The notes: generated by a model from the sequence alone, not told the origin. A stretch of 26,782 nt of DNA from Thioglobus_B sp964558405 (GCA_964558405.1 CAZLDG010000021.1:1-26782), one strand, 5' to 3'. Counted from the first letter of the stretch, positions 1 to 7,282 are shown. Program-made: numbers and translations.

Positions 1-948
1 CAACGCTTTGATGATAAAACCGATAAACAGTCTTATCTAATGGCCGCGGGCATGCTGGCCGCTGCCTTGGTTAATAGCTCTGAAGCATCACAAGCCATTG
101 CTGCTTCTACCGTGGCTGGCGCTGCGCAGCAAAGTATTAATTTTACCCGTGAACATGAATGGGAGGCCGATCGTGTGGGTACCCGTATTTTGCAAAAATC
201 AGGCTACAATCCGCAAGGCTTGGCCGATTTTTTCTCTAAGTTAAAAAACAGTGAGAATGCCAAAGAATTCTTGCAAACCCACCCTTTGAGTGTGAATCGT
301 ATGGCCGATACCGTGCAGCGTGTGGCCAGAGATCATGGCGAATATCGGGCAGATTCTTTTACGTATTTAACCCTTAGAGCTAGGTTGTATTATCATGAGT
401 ATAAGCGTATTGAGCATACCACCAATATGGCGTTGCAGAAATACATGCAGGCCTATGCTGATTTTGACAATCAGCGCTACCGCTCAGCCAAAGCGCACAT
501 CATGCAATCATTAGAGATACGCCATAGTGTCTCTGGAGTGATTTTGGCCAGTCGTATTTTGTCTAAACTCGGCGAGGTTGAAAGCGCTAAAACCCACTTG
601 CAAGCGCTTAATCCAGGTGAGGTCGCTTATTATTACTTGGCAAAACTTTATTATGAAAATGAGATGGCCCCTCAGGGTATTCAGGTGCTTAAGGCTTTCT
701 TGCGTACACATCAGGGCAGTTATCAGACCAATCGATTGATGTCGGATTTATACGTGGCAACTGGTACGTTTGAACGCTCACACATCTACAGCGCCAGAGC
801 CTTGGTAGTGCAAGGAGAATTAGAGGCGGCAATAGATCAATATCAACGCGCAAAAACCCTGACCAATTCTCAGGATTTATTTGATGTGCTGACGGTCAAG
901 ATTGAGCAACTACAGCAAAAACTTGACCTATATGAAAGCCTAGATTAG
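1..948 (+). CDS. bepA: BepA-like M48 family metalloprotease with C-terminal TPR-type repeats (5' end outside window)
   Basis: This is the C-terminal part of a zinc metalloprotease of the M48 family. The frame is open from base 1, so the start and the HExxH zinc motif lie upstream of the window. The stretch EHEWEADRVG (codons from 151) carries the downstream glutamate that acts as third zinc ligand in M48 proteases. It is followed by the GYNPQGLADFF and THPLS segments typical of the BepA/YfgC group. The second half, from about base 430, is rich in Ala/Leu/Tyr helices that look like TPR repeats. BepA is a periplasmic protease and chaperone that monitors LptD and BAM assembly in the outer membrane; that role is inferred from the family. 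The stop codon overlaps the rpiA stop on the other strand. The BepA name could be replaced by another M48-TPR relative such as LoiP-like proteins. Confidence 0.85.
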   Translation, partial: QRFDDKTDKQSYLMAAGMLAAALVNSSEASQAIAASTVAGAAQQSINFTREHEWEADRVGTRILQKSGYNPQGLADFFSKLKNSENAKEFLQTHPLSVNRMADTVQRVARDHGEYRADSFTYLTLRARLYYHEYKRIEHTTNMALQKYMQAYADFDNQRYRSAKAHIMQSLEIRHSVSGVILASRILSKLGEVESAKTHLQALNPGEVAYYYLAKLYYENEMAPQGIQVLKAFLRTHQGSYQTNRLMSDLYVATGTFERSHIYSARALVVQGELEAAIDQYQRAKTLTNSQDLFDVLTVKIEQLQQKLDLYESLD

Positions 949-1604
949 TCGATGACTTTGACACCATTTGGGGTGCCTAGTAGTAATACATTGGCGCCAC
1001 GATTGGCAAATAGACCATTGGTAACCACACCAACAATCGAATTCAACTCATTTTCCATGGCTTTTGGATCGGTAATTTTTAAACCTTTAACATCCAAAAT
1101 CAGATTACCATTGTCCGTAACAAAACCTTCTCTAAGCTCAGGTGTACCACCAATGCGCTGAATGATTTGACGTTTAACATAATTGGCCGACATTGGAATC
1201 ACCTCAACAGGGAGGGCGAACTCACCCATGACATCAACCAATTTTGATTCATCGGCAATGCAAACAAACCGGTCCGATACTGCAGCGACAATTTTTTCAC
1301 GTGTGAGTGCGCCACCACCGCCTTTGATTAAATTCAGCGCATCATCAGACTCATCTGCACCATCAATATAAACTGAAATTTCTTCGACTTCATTGAGGTC
1401 AAATACCTGAATACCATGAGACTCTAGACGCTCTTGTGTGGCAACAGAAGAAGCCACCGTACCTTTAATGTCATCTTTCATTGAGGCTAAGGCATCAATG
1501 AAAAAATTTGCGGTAGAACCGGTTCCTACGCCTATAATAGTGTCTTTTACAACGTATTTCAGTGCCGCTTGAGCAACGGCTTGTTTCATTTCGTCTTGAG
1601 TCAT
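945..1604 (-). CDS. rpiA: Ribose-5-phosphate isomerase A
   Basis: A cytosolic enzyme that interconverts ribose 5-phosphate and ribulose 5-phosphate in the non-oxidative pentose phosphate pathway. At 219 residues it matches the usual RpiA length. Visible family motifs are the N-terminal phosphate-binding loop GVGTGSTANFF, the catalytic block YIDGADE followed by IKGGGGALTREKIVA, and the later CIADESK and LPVEVIP segments. The Asp, Lys and Glu residues expected in the active site are all present. The ATG at 1602-1604 is preceded by an AAGGAG ribosome binding site (1611-1616 read on the minus strand) at good spacing, which fixes the start. The gene is divergent from rdgB and convergent with the bepA-like gene, sharing bases at the stop codons. 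Confidence 0.97.
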   Translation of the reverse strand: MTQDEMKQAVAQAALKYVVKDTIIGVGTGSTANFFIDALASMKDDIKGTVASSVATQERLESHGIQVFDLNEVEEISVYIDGADESDDALNLIKGGGGALTREKIVAAVSDRFVCIADESKLVDVMGEFALPVEVIPMSANYVKRQIIQRIGGTPELREGFVTDNGNLILDVKGLKITDPKAMENELNSIVGVVTNGLFANRGANVLLLGTPNGVKVID

Positions 1605-1610
1605 CTTCTG

Positions 1611-1644
1611 CTCCTTAAATTCTAATATTAACCCAGCGATTATA
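1611..1644 (-). promoter_or_regulatory. Putative rpiA promoter -10 box and ribosome binding site
   Basis: Read on the minus strand, a perfect TATAAT sits at 1644 to 1639 and the AAGGAG Shine-Dalgarno at 1616 to 1611, ahead of the ATG at 1604. A start site near 1632 would give a leader of roughly 28 bases. No good -35 box is visible at 16-18 bp spacing, so the call rests on the -10 box and the position. Confidence 0.45.
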
Positions 1645-1648
1645 CACG

Positions 1649-2239
1649 ATGAAAAAAATCATTCTTGCCAGCAACAATCCCGGAAAAATCCGTGAGTTCA
1701 ACACCATGCTTGAGGGTATCTACGAGGTGGTGTCGATGCAATCTATGCAAGTTGAAGAGGTGCCAGAAACCGGTTTGACTTTTGTGGAGAATGCATTGAT
1801 CAAGGCGCGTAATGCCGCTGCACAATCCGGCCTGCCGGCTTTGGCTGACGACTCAGGTATTGTGGTAGATGCTCTGGGTGGTGAGCCGGGGATCTATTCA
1901 GCGCGCTATGCAGGGACTCATGGCGATGATCAGGCCAATACCGATAAACTACTGCGCGAGATGCAAGCAGTACCTGATGGACAGCGTAGTGCACGTTTTT
2001 GGTGTGCGATTGTCTTTGTAGAACATGCCAACGATCCAACACCGGTGATTATTCAGCGTGGCTGGGAGGGCGAGATTCTCAGAGAAGCCCTAGGCGAGAA
2101 TGGTTTTGGCTACGATCCTATTTTCTATGTGCCAGATCAGGGCTGTGCTTCTGCTGAGCTTTCTCCTGAGATTAAAAACAATTTGTCGCACCGAGGCAAG
2201 GCACTTAACGCATTGCTGACTGAACTACAAGCCAGGTAG
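1649..2239 (+). CDS. rdgB: RdgB/HAM1 family XTP/dITP pyrophosphatase
   Basis: A housecleaning nucleotidase that hydrolyses non-canonical purine nucleoside triphosphates (dITP, XTP, ITP) to monophosphate and pyrophosphate, keeping them out of DNA and RNA. The 196 residues match the family length. Motifs are the N-terminal ASNNPGKIREF, the central LADDSGIVVDALGGEPGIYSA with the metal-binding acidic pair, GFGYDPIF, and the C-terminal NNLSHRGKAL. The ATG at 1649 begins MKKIILAS, as expected, but no clear Shine-Dalgarno precedes it. The next gene, hemW, starts three bases after the stop, so the two are probably co-transcribed. Confidence 0.96.
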   Translation: MKKIILASNNPGKIREFNTMLEGIYEVVSMQSMQVEEVPETGLTFVENALIKARNAAAQSGLPALADDSGIVVDALGGEPGIYSARYAGTHGDDQANTDKLLREMQAVPDGQRSARFWCAIVFVEHANDPTPVIIQRGWEGEILREALGENGFGYDPIFYVPDQGCASAELSPEIKNNLSHRGKALNALLTELQAR

Positions 2240-2241
2240 TT

Positions 2242-3345
2242 TTGCTAACACTGCCACCACTTTCGCTCTATATCCATTATCCATGGTGTGTGAAAAAATG
2301 CCCGTATTGCGATTTTAATTCACACGAAGGTGGCGATGATCAGCACTATGTTGAAACGCTACTGGCTGATTTAGACGTGGAATTGGACTTTGTGCAAAAC
2401 CGTGAGCTGGTCTCGATTTTTATTGGCGGCGGCACACCATCACTACTGAGTGCTAAAGCCTTGTCGCAATTACTAGCAGGTATTGGCGAGCGACTGGATT
2501 TTTCCAAGGATATTGAAATTAGCCTAGAGAGCAATCCTGGTACGTTTGAGTTGGAGAAATTTAACGATTTTAAGGCCGCTGGCATTAATCGTCTATCGAT
2601 TGGTGTGCAATCATTTTTTGATCAGCACCTACAAGCGCTTGGGCGCATTCATAGTGCTGAAGAAGCGCTCAATGCCTGCACACAGGCGAGTCTGATTTTT
2701 GATAATATCAATATCGATTTAATGTATGGTCTGTCTGCTCAAACCGCCGAGCAATGTTTGAGTGATGTGGAGCAAGCACTAGCATTGTCACCACAGCATC
2801 TGTCTTTTTATCAGCTGAGTATCGAGCCCAATACCTATTTTGCCAAGTATCCACCTTCATTGCCAGAGGTTGATAGTATTTGGCAGATGGGCGAGCAAGC
2901 CATGGAGCGATTACAAACAGCAGGGCTTGAGCGTTATGAGGTGTCAGCCTATGGCCGAGCCTCAAAACACAATCTAAATTATTGGCAATTCGGTGATTAT
3001 CTGGGCATTGGTGCTGGCGCCCATGGCAAGATTACCCAAGTTGAGAATAATCGCATTATTAGAACGCTTAAGCCCAAATCACCCAAAGACTATCTGGCTG
3101 CTCCTGTGGCAAAGACGGTTGATATTAATAATCGCGTCTTTGATTTTATGCTCAATGCACTAAGGCTTAGGCACGGTTTTACCCCTGAGCTATTTACCCA
3201 GACAACGGGTATAAGTCTGGATGAGATTCAACCTACGTTAGCTCGAGCGCAAAACTTAGCATTGTTAGAGGTGAGTGAGACGTGCATCAAGCCAAGCGCC
3301 AAGGGTTATAATTTCCTTAACGACTTACAGGAAATGTTTTTATGA
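2242..3345 (+). CDS. hemW: HemW-type radical SAM heme chaperone
   Basis: A radical SAM protein of the HemW (formerly HemN-like, YggW) family, 367 residues. It carries the cluster motif C16-x3-C20-x2-C23 in the context CPYCDFNSH, followed by IGGGTPSLL and ESNPGTFE. The residue after the third Cys begins DFN rather than the extra Cys of true HemN, which favours HemW over oxygen-independent coproporphyrinogen oxidase. HemW binds heme and is thought to deliver it to respiratory enzymes; it is not thought to make porphyrin. The start is TTG at 2242, right after the rdgB stop; the N-terminus LTLPPLSLYIHYPWC aligns with known HemW starts. Its stop overlaps the ATG of a cytochrome c gene, a context that fits heme handling. 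Confidence 0.94.
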   Translation: MLTLPPLSLYIHYPWCVKKCPYCDFNSHEGGDDQHYVETLLADLDVELDFVQNRELVSIFIGGGTPSLLSAKALSQLLAGIGERLDFSKDIEISLESNPGTFELEKFNDFKAAGINRLSIGVQSFFDQHLQALGRIHSAEEALNACTQASLIFDNINIDLMYGLSAQTAEQCLSDVEQALALSPQHLSFYQLSIEPNTYFAKYPPSLPEVDSIWQMGEQAMERLQTAGLERYEVSAYGRASKHNLNYWQFGDYLGIGAGAHGKITQVENNRIIRTLKPKSPKDYLAAPVAKTVDINNRVFDFMLNALRLRHGFTPELFTQTTGISLDEIQPTLARAQNLALLEVSETCIKPSAKGYNFLNDLQEMFL

Positions 3346-3728
3346 GAATTGTATTGTGGAGCTCACTATTATTGCTCTCAGGCTGCTTTGCCGACCCAGT
3401 AGATACTCAAGCCCTGGGCAAGACAACGTTTGATCAGTATTGCGCCAGTTGTCATGGTAAGGAAGCTCAGGGTCTGGGCGGTGATTGGAAGCAACGCCTA
3501 CCCAATGGAAAATTCCCCGCGCCACCACTCAATGGCACAGCGCATGCTTGGCATCATTCGCCACAAACGCTGATGCGCACCATTAACGAAGGTGGGGTGA
3601 AGCTAGGTGGCTGGATGCCAGGTTTTGCCAACCAGCTTAGCGAGCAGGAAAAACAAGCGCTGATTGATTATATTTACAGTCTTTGGCCACAATCCATCCA
3701 AGGGCGATACGATAAGCGTTTCAAGTGA
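3342..3728 (+). CDS. Lipoprotein c-type cytochrome (monoheme, class I)
   Basis: A 128-residue secreted cytochrome c. The N-terminus is a short lipoprotein signal: hydrophobic WSSLLLL then the lipobox L12-S-G-C15, so the mature protein should be acylated at Cys15 and anchored in a membrane facing the periplasm. Heme attachment is at C34-A-S-C37-H38, and the likely axial methionine is M92 in GGWMPGF. The C-terminal helix SEQEKQALIDYIYSLWP is typical of class I cytochromes. The ATG overlaps the hemW stop (ATGA at 3342-3345), implying translational coupling. The electron partner cannot be told from sequence; it is presumably a small periplasmic electron carrier or an oxidase partner. Confidence 0.88.
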   Translation: MRIVLWSSLLLLSGCFADPVDTQALGKTTFDQYCASCHGKEAQGLGGDWKQRLPNGKFPAPPLNGTAHAWHHSPQTLMRTINEGGVKLGGWMPGFANQLSEQEKQALIDYIYSLWPQSIQGRYDKRFK

Positions 3729-3775
3729 TTTTATCTGGGTAAAATATCAGCCAAATTAAGACAATTGCACAGACT

Positions 3776-4654
3776 ATGAGCGAAATGACACACGATATTG
3801 CCAATGTCCTCACCGAGGCCTTGCCTTATATCCAAAAATTCCAGGGCAAAACCATTGTTATTAAATATGGCGGTAACGCCATGGTGGACGAGGAGTTAAA
3901 GTCCAGTTTTGCGCGTGATATCGTGCTGATGAAATCCGTGGGCATGAACCCAATTGTGGTGCATGGCGGCGGTCCGCAAATTGGCAAAACCCTAGAGAAA
4001 ATTGGCAAACAAAGCGAATTTATTGGCGGCATGCGGGTAACTGATAGCGAAACCATGGACGTGGTGGAGATGGTACTTGGCGGCTTGGTTAACAAGGAAA
4101 TTGTTAATTTGATTCATCAGCATGGCGGTCATTCGATTGGTTTGACGGGCAAGGATGGTAGTCTAATCTCTGCAAAAAAACTCAAGCATGATATCGAGCC
4201 AACTTCTGAGATTATCGACCTGGGCCACGTGGGCGAGGTTGATGAAATTGACTCATCAGTGATTGAGCTGCTACTTAAGGGTGATTTTATTCCGGTGATT
4301 GCGCCGATTGGTGTGGGCAAAGATGGTTTTTCTTACAACATCAATGCCGACTTGGTGGCTGGCTCTATTGCGGAGGCGCTTAGCGCAGAAAAATTAATTC
4401 TACTGACCAATACGCCAGGACTGATGGACGCCCAGGACAATTTACTCACCGGACTGGATGCCAAGATGGTAGACGCTCTGATTGAAGATGGCACCATTTA
4501 TGGTGGCATGTTGCCGAAGATTGGCTGCGCTCTATCTGCGGTGAAATCTGGAGTGAAATCAACCCATATTATTGACGGACGTGTGCCACATGCGGTGTTG
4601 TTAGAAGTGTTTACCGACAGCGGTGTAGGAACCTTGATTACTTGTAATGAATAA
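3776..4654 (+). CDS. argB: Acetylglutamate kinase
   Basis: Cytosolic enzyme that phosphorylates N-acetyl-L-glutamate with ATP, the second step of arginine synthesis. The 292 residues are the usual size. Motifs of the amino-acid kinase fold are clear: IVIKYGGNAM near residue 27, VVHGGGPQIG for the phosphate loop, GLTGKDG, and NADLVAGSIAEAL with LLTNTPGLMD near the nucleotide site. The ATG at 3776 is preceded by a 47-base gap with no strong Shine-Dalgarno; a second in-frame ATG at 3785 is possible. A TAAAAT at 3740-3745 could be a -10 box. The gene overlaps pyrK by 8 bases, so argB, pyrK and yggS are probably one transcript. Confidence 0.97.
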   Translation: MSEMTHDIANVLTEALPYIQKFQGKTIVIKYGGNAMVDEELKSSFARDIVLMKSVGMNPIVVHGGGPQIGKTLEKIGKQSEFIGGMRVTDSETMDVVEMVLGGLVNKEIVNLIHQHGGHSIGLTGKDGSLISAKKLKHDIEPTSEIIDLGHVGEVDEIDSSVIELLLKGDFIPVIAPIGVGKDGFSYNINADLVAGSIAEALSAEKLILLTNTPGLMDAQDNLLTGLDAKMVDALIEDGTIYGGMLPKIGCALSAVKSGVKSTHIIDGRVPHAVLLEVFTDSGVGTLITCNE

Positions 4655-5504
4655 AGAGCATAGAGACACTATTAAAGTTTGTGATTGCCAGATTTTGGCG
4701 CATTATCAATTCGCAGGCGATCAATATATTTTAACCCTATCGTCTAAGGCTATTGCTCAGGCAACTCAGCCGGGACAGTTTGTGCATGTGACGGTTTCTG
4801 ATGCACTGCCACTGCGTCGACCGATCTCCATTATGTCGGTTGATGTGGAGAACGAGACCTTTGATCTGCTCTATAAAGTAGTGGGCGAAGGTACGCGCCA
4901 GTTATCTGAGCGTAAGATTGGCGAGACGCTATCGATCTTGGGGCCAATTGGCAATGGATTTACCCTAACCGATAGAAAACGACCGCTACTAATTGGCGGT
5001 GGCGTAGGTATGCCACCGATGATTTCCATCGCGCAAAGTATTCAGGATAGTGATTATCAACCGTTTGCCATTTTAGGCTCGGAAGTACCGTTTCCTTTTG
5101 ATGAAAAGCCCGCAGACGATGGACGCGATTATGCAGGCGCAACGCATACCATGCCACTACTAGAAGACTGGGGTGTGGATGCGCGTCTGGCCAGTTTGCA
5201 AAACTACGAAGGTGTTTATCAGGGCTATGTTACCGATTTAGCCAAAGTGTATTTAGATGGATTATCGAGTGAGGAGCTGGCACAAGTAGAGGTTTATTCT
5301 TGTGGTCCACATCCTATGCTAGAGGCAGTGGCCAAACTGGCTCAAGCATATGACCTACCTTGCCAGGTATCACTAGAAGAGCATATGGCTTGCGGTATTG
5401 GCGGCTGCGCGGGTTGCGTGGTTGAGGTGCAAACCTCTGAAGGCCCAGCAATGAAACGTGTTTGTGTTGATGGGCCAATCTTTGATGCTAGTACGGTATT
5501 TTGA
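4647..5504 (+). CDS. pyrK: Dihydroorotate dehydrogenase electron transfer subunit (PyrK-type iron-sulfur flavoprotein)
   Basis: A 285-residue ferredoxin-reductase-type protein. The first part has the FAD-binding LRRPISIMS segment, then LLIGGGVGMPPM for the NAD-binding domain. The C-terminus holds a [2Fe-2S] motif, C249-x4-C254-x2-C257-x15-C273, which is characteristic of PyrK. In class 1B dihydroorotate dehydrogenases, PyrK passes electrons from the PyrD catalytic subunit to NAD+. No class 1B pyrD lies in the window, so the partner must be elsewhere if it is the usual one. Most Gammaproteobacteria use a quinone-linked class 2 PyrD instead, which makes this gene notable. The ATG overlaps argB by 8 bases, and the stop overlaps the TTG start of yggS. 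Other FNR-like electron-transfer proteins are a less likely reading. Confidence 0.9.
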   Translation: MNKEHRDTIKVCDCQILAHYQFAGDQYILTLSSKAIAQATQPGQFVHVTVSDALPLRRPISIMSVDVENETFDLLYKVVGEGTRQLSERKIGETLSILGPIGNGFTLTDRKRPLLIGGGVGMPPMISIAQSIQDSDYQPFAILGSEVPFPFDEKPADDGRDYAGATHTMPLLEDWGVDARLASLQNYEGVYQGYVTDLAKVYLDGLSSEELAQVEVYSCGPHPMLEAVAKLAQAYDLPCQVSLEEHMACGIGGCAGCVVEVQTSEGPAMKRVCVDGPIFDASTVF

Positions 5505-6148
5505 TTAGCGATAATCTAAAGCACGTCCGTCAACGCATCCAAGCACTGGATGACAGCCATCAAGTCACTCTCATTGCCGTTAGTAAAACCAAGCCTGCCA
5601 GTGATCTACAGCAAGCCATTGATTGCGGACAAAAACACTTTGGCGAAAACTACCTACAAGAAGCCCTGGATAAAATCCAGATACTGTCCGGACAAGACCT
5701 GATTTGGCATTTTATTGGCCCGATTCAATCTAATAAAACCAGCAAAATTGCTGAGAATTTTGATTGGGTGCACAGTGTGGATCGACTCAAAATCGCCAAG
5801 CGTCTGAATGAGCAAAGACCTGACTCGCTGGAAAAACTACAAATCCTCTTACAAGTGAATATTGATAATGAGTCCAGCAAGTCTGGCGTGTTGGTGGATG
5901 AAGTAGACGACTTGGTGTCACAAATTCAAGCAATGGAGCATTTGGTATTGCGTGGTTTTATGTGTATACCCAAGCCTGGTGATTCTGAAGATAGTTTTCA
6001 GGCAATGGAAAAATTATTAGCGCGTTATCCCGAGCTAGACACCTTATCAATGGGCATGAGTGCCGATTTGGAATCAGCCATTAAACATGGCGCAACCTTT
6101 GTGCGTATTGGTACCGATATCTTTGGGCAGCGTGATTACCCAGCCTAG
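5501..6148 (+). CDS. yggS: YggS family PLP-binding homeostasis protein
   Basis: A 215-residue member of the YggS/PLPBP family, a single alanine-racemase-like barrel that binds pyridoxal 5'-phosphate and balances its free pool; no catalytic activity is known. The cofactor lysine is K29 in IAVSKTKP, followed by HFGENYLQEA, WHFIGPIQSNK, the LQVNID strand, and the C-terminal LSMGMSADLESAI with VRIGTDIFG, all diagnostic. The start is TTG at 5501, overlapping the pyrK stop (TTGA). The next in-frame ATG lies too far in, so TTG is well supported. It is the last gene of the argB cluster, and a hairpin with a T-rich tail covers its stop. Confidence 0.95.
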   Translation: MISDNLKHVRQRIQALDDSHQVTLIAVSKTKPASDLQQAIDCGQKHFGENYLQEALDKIQILSGQDLIWHFIGPIQSNKTSKIAENFDWVHSVDRLKIAKRLNEQRPDSLEKLQILLQVNIDNESSKSGVLVDEVDDLVSQIQAMEHLVLRGFMCIPKPGDSEDSFQAMEKLLARYPELDTLSMGMSADLESAIKHGATFVRIGTDIFGQRDYPA

Positions 6149-6170
6149 TTTTTGCTTGGCTTTTGTTCTT
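6142..6170 (+). terminator. Likely intrinsic terminator after yggS
   Basis: An AGCCTAG arm (6142-6148) can pair with CTTGGCT (6155-6161) with one T-T mismatch around a six-base T-rich loop. The run TTTTGTTCTT follows directly. The left arm includes the yggS stop codon. The stem is modest, so this is a likely rather than certain terminator. Confidence 0.5.
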
Positions 6171-6193
6171 GAGACTCGGGTATGATTTGAGCC

Positions 6194-6679
6194 ATGAGTA
6201 TTCAGTTTTTTATCACCGGCGGCACCATTGACAAGACTTATAACGAGTTAACCGGTCAATTGAGCTTTGATCAAACCCATATCGTCGATATGCTTAATCG
6301 TGGTCGATCCATGGTTGATACCAACTCTGAGGTGTTATTTTTAAAAGACTCACTAGAGATGACTGAGGTCGATCGTGAGTTGATTGTCGCTAAGTGCCTG
6401 GCTTGTGAGCAGCAGAGAATTGTGATTACCCATGGTACCGACACCATGGTGGAGACTGCCAAATATTTGGCATCAAGAGTCAAAGATAAGACCGTGGTAC
6501 TATTTGGTGCGATGATTCCCTATAGTATTAATCATTCCGATGCTTTGTTTAATCTGGGTGTGGCACTTAGCGCGGTTCAACACCAAGACAGCGGCGTTTA
6601 CGTGGCTATGAATGGCCAGGTCTTTGATTTTGATGGCGTAGAAAAAAACAAAGCGCTAGGTGTTTTCGAGAACACCTAG
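6194..6679 (+). CDS. Single-domain asparaginase-like protein
   Basis: A 161-residue protein matching only the N-terminal domain of bacterial L-asparaginases, which are usually about 330 residues. It has the catalytic threonine motif TGGTID (T11) and the second catalytic block ITHGTDTMVETA (T82, D83), then VVLFGAMIPYS. The C-terminal domain, which supplies contacts across the dimer in classical enzymes, is absent. There is no signal peptide, so it is cytosolic. The frame is intact and ends in an ordinary stop, and stand-alone short versions are known in databases, so it need not be a remnant. Whether it hydrolyses asparagine is unproven. Its last codons and stop lie in a perfect hairpin that ends the opposing cytochrome gene. 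A TATGAT at 6181-6186 sits seven bases before the ATG. Confidence 0.8.
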   Translation: MSIQFFITGGTIDKTYNELTGQLSFDQTHIVDMLNRGRSMVDTNSEVLFLKDSLEMTEVDRELIVAKCLACEQQRIVITHGTDTMVETAKYLASRVKDKTVVLFGAMIPYSINHSDALFNLGVALSAVQHQDSGVYVAMNGQVFDFDGVEKNKALGVFENT

Positions 6680-6687
6680 CGCTTTGT
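6641..6687 (-). terminator. Strong intrinsic terminator for the cytochrome c5 gene, inside the asparaginase 3' end
   Basis: Arms 6648-6664 and 6671-6687 are perfectly complementary over 17 bp around a six-base loop at 6665-6670. On the minus strand the stem is followed by seven T residues (the A run at 6642-6648 on the plus strand), giving a textbook rho-independent terminator for the gene at 7152-6712. On the plus strand the tail is poorer (TTTGTATTGGCTTTT), so termination of the asparaginase transcript is possible but weaker. Confidence 0.9.
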
Positions 6688-6711
6688 ATTGGCTTTTAAG
6701 TCGTTAAAGAC

Positions 6712-7152
6712 TTATTTGCTCATATGCTCAATCGCTGCTTTTAGCTCAGACTCTGAACAGTCCATGCAAGTACCTTTTGGTGGCATGGCGCCTTTACCCG
6801 CAATCGCACTTTTCACTAGAGCATCGATGCCTTGCTTAAGTCTTGGCGCCCAGTCGCTAGCACTGCCCATCTTCGGTGCGCTTAGCACGCCAACCGCGTG
6901 ACAGCTGGCACAAGACGCAGTATAAACCTGCTCACCACTACGTGCTTGTTGCTTTTTGCTTGGAGCTGGTGCGGCAATAGCATTCACATCAATCTCACCC
7001 TCTAAATACACCTGACCCAATGGCTGGATTCTCTGCTCTAGCGTTGAAGTGTCAACGGTTTTAACACCGACCAACTGGTCAAAAAATTTGTAATCGGCCA
7101 CGATAACAGCAATGATGGCTAAGATGTAAAGTAGTGAGTTTTTAAAGTACAT
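6712..7152 (-). CDS. Membrane-anchored cytochrome c5-type protein
   Basis: A 146-residue cytochrome. Residues 5-19 form one hydrophobic N-terminal segment (LLYILAIIAVIVA) that could be an uncleaved anchor, followed by a linker and a heme domain. Heme attaches at C81-A-S-C84-H85; M123 in GAMPPKG is the likely axial ligand. The extra pair C129 and C132 right after it is a hallmark of cytochrome c5, where it forms a disulfide. It should shuttle electrons in the periplasm at the inner membrane. The ATG has a GGATAG ribosome binding site about eight bases upstream. The gene is divergent from yhdP and ends in a strong terminator shared with the asparaginase tail. Confidence 0.9.
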   Translation of the reverse strand: MYFKNSLLYILAIIAVIVADYKFFDQLVGVKTVDTSTLEQRIQPLGQVYLEGEIDVNAIAAPAPSKKQQARSGEQVYTASCASCHAVGVLSAPKMGSASDWAPRLKQGIDALVKSAIAGKGAMPPKGTCMDCSESELKAAIEHMSK

Positions 7153-7182
7153 AATCTATCCTGTGTATGAAGTCAAAATCAA

Positions 7183-7210
7183 ACTATAACGACTGGCAAG
7201 CAGTTATAAT
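7183..7210. promoter_or_regulatory. Mirror-image divergent -10 boxes between cytochrome c5 and yhdP
   Basis: In the 7153-7282 gap a TATAAT lies at 7205-7210 on the plus strand, and a TATAGT lies at 7188 to 7183 on the minus strand. They are the arms of an inverted repeat (TATAAC 7185-7190, GTTATA 7203-7208). The minus box would give a leader of about 24 bases before the cytochrome ATG. Neither has a recognisable -35 box. If both work, each -35 region would overlap the other's -10 region. Confidence 0.4.
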
Positions 7211-7282
7211 CGTTTAGGCTTTGCGTTTGTTTACCGATGTAAGCAGGTGCGCGCCCTAATAAATGCCAGATATTATACCCAA

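Noticed and set aside
6194..6679. Asparaginase fragment as a pseudogene
   Set aside because: No remnant of the C-terminal domain follows in any frame, the next gene starts within 40 bases, and the catalytic motifs are intact, so a short functional protein is more likely.
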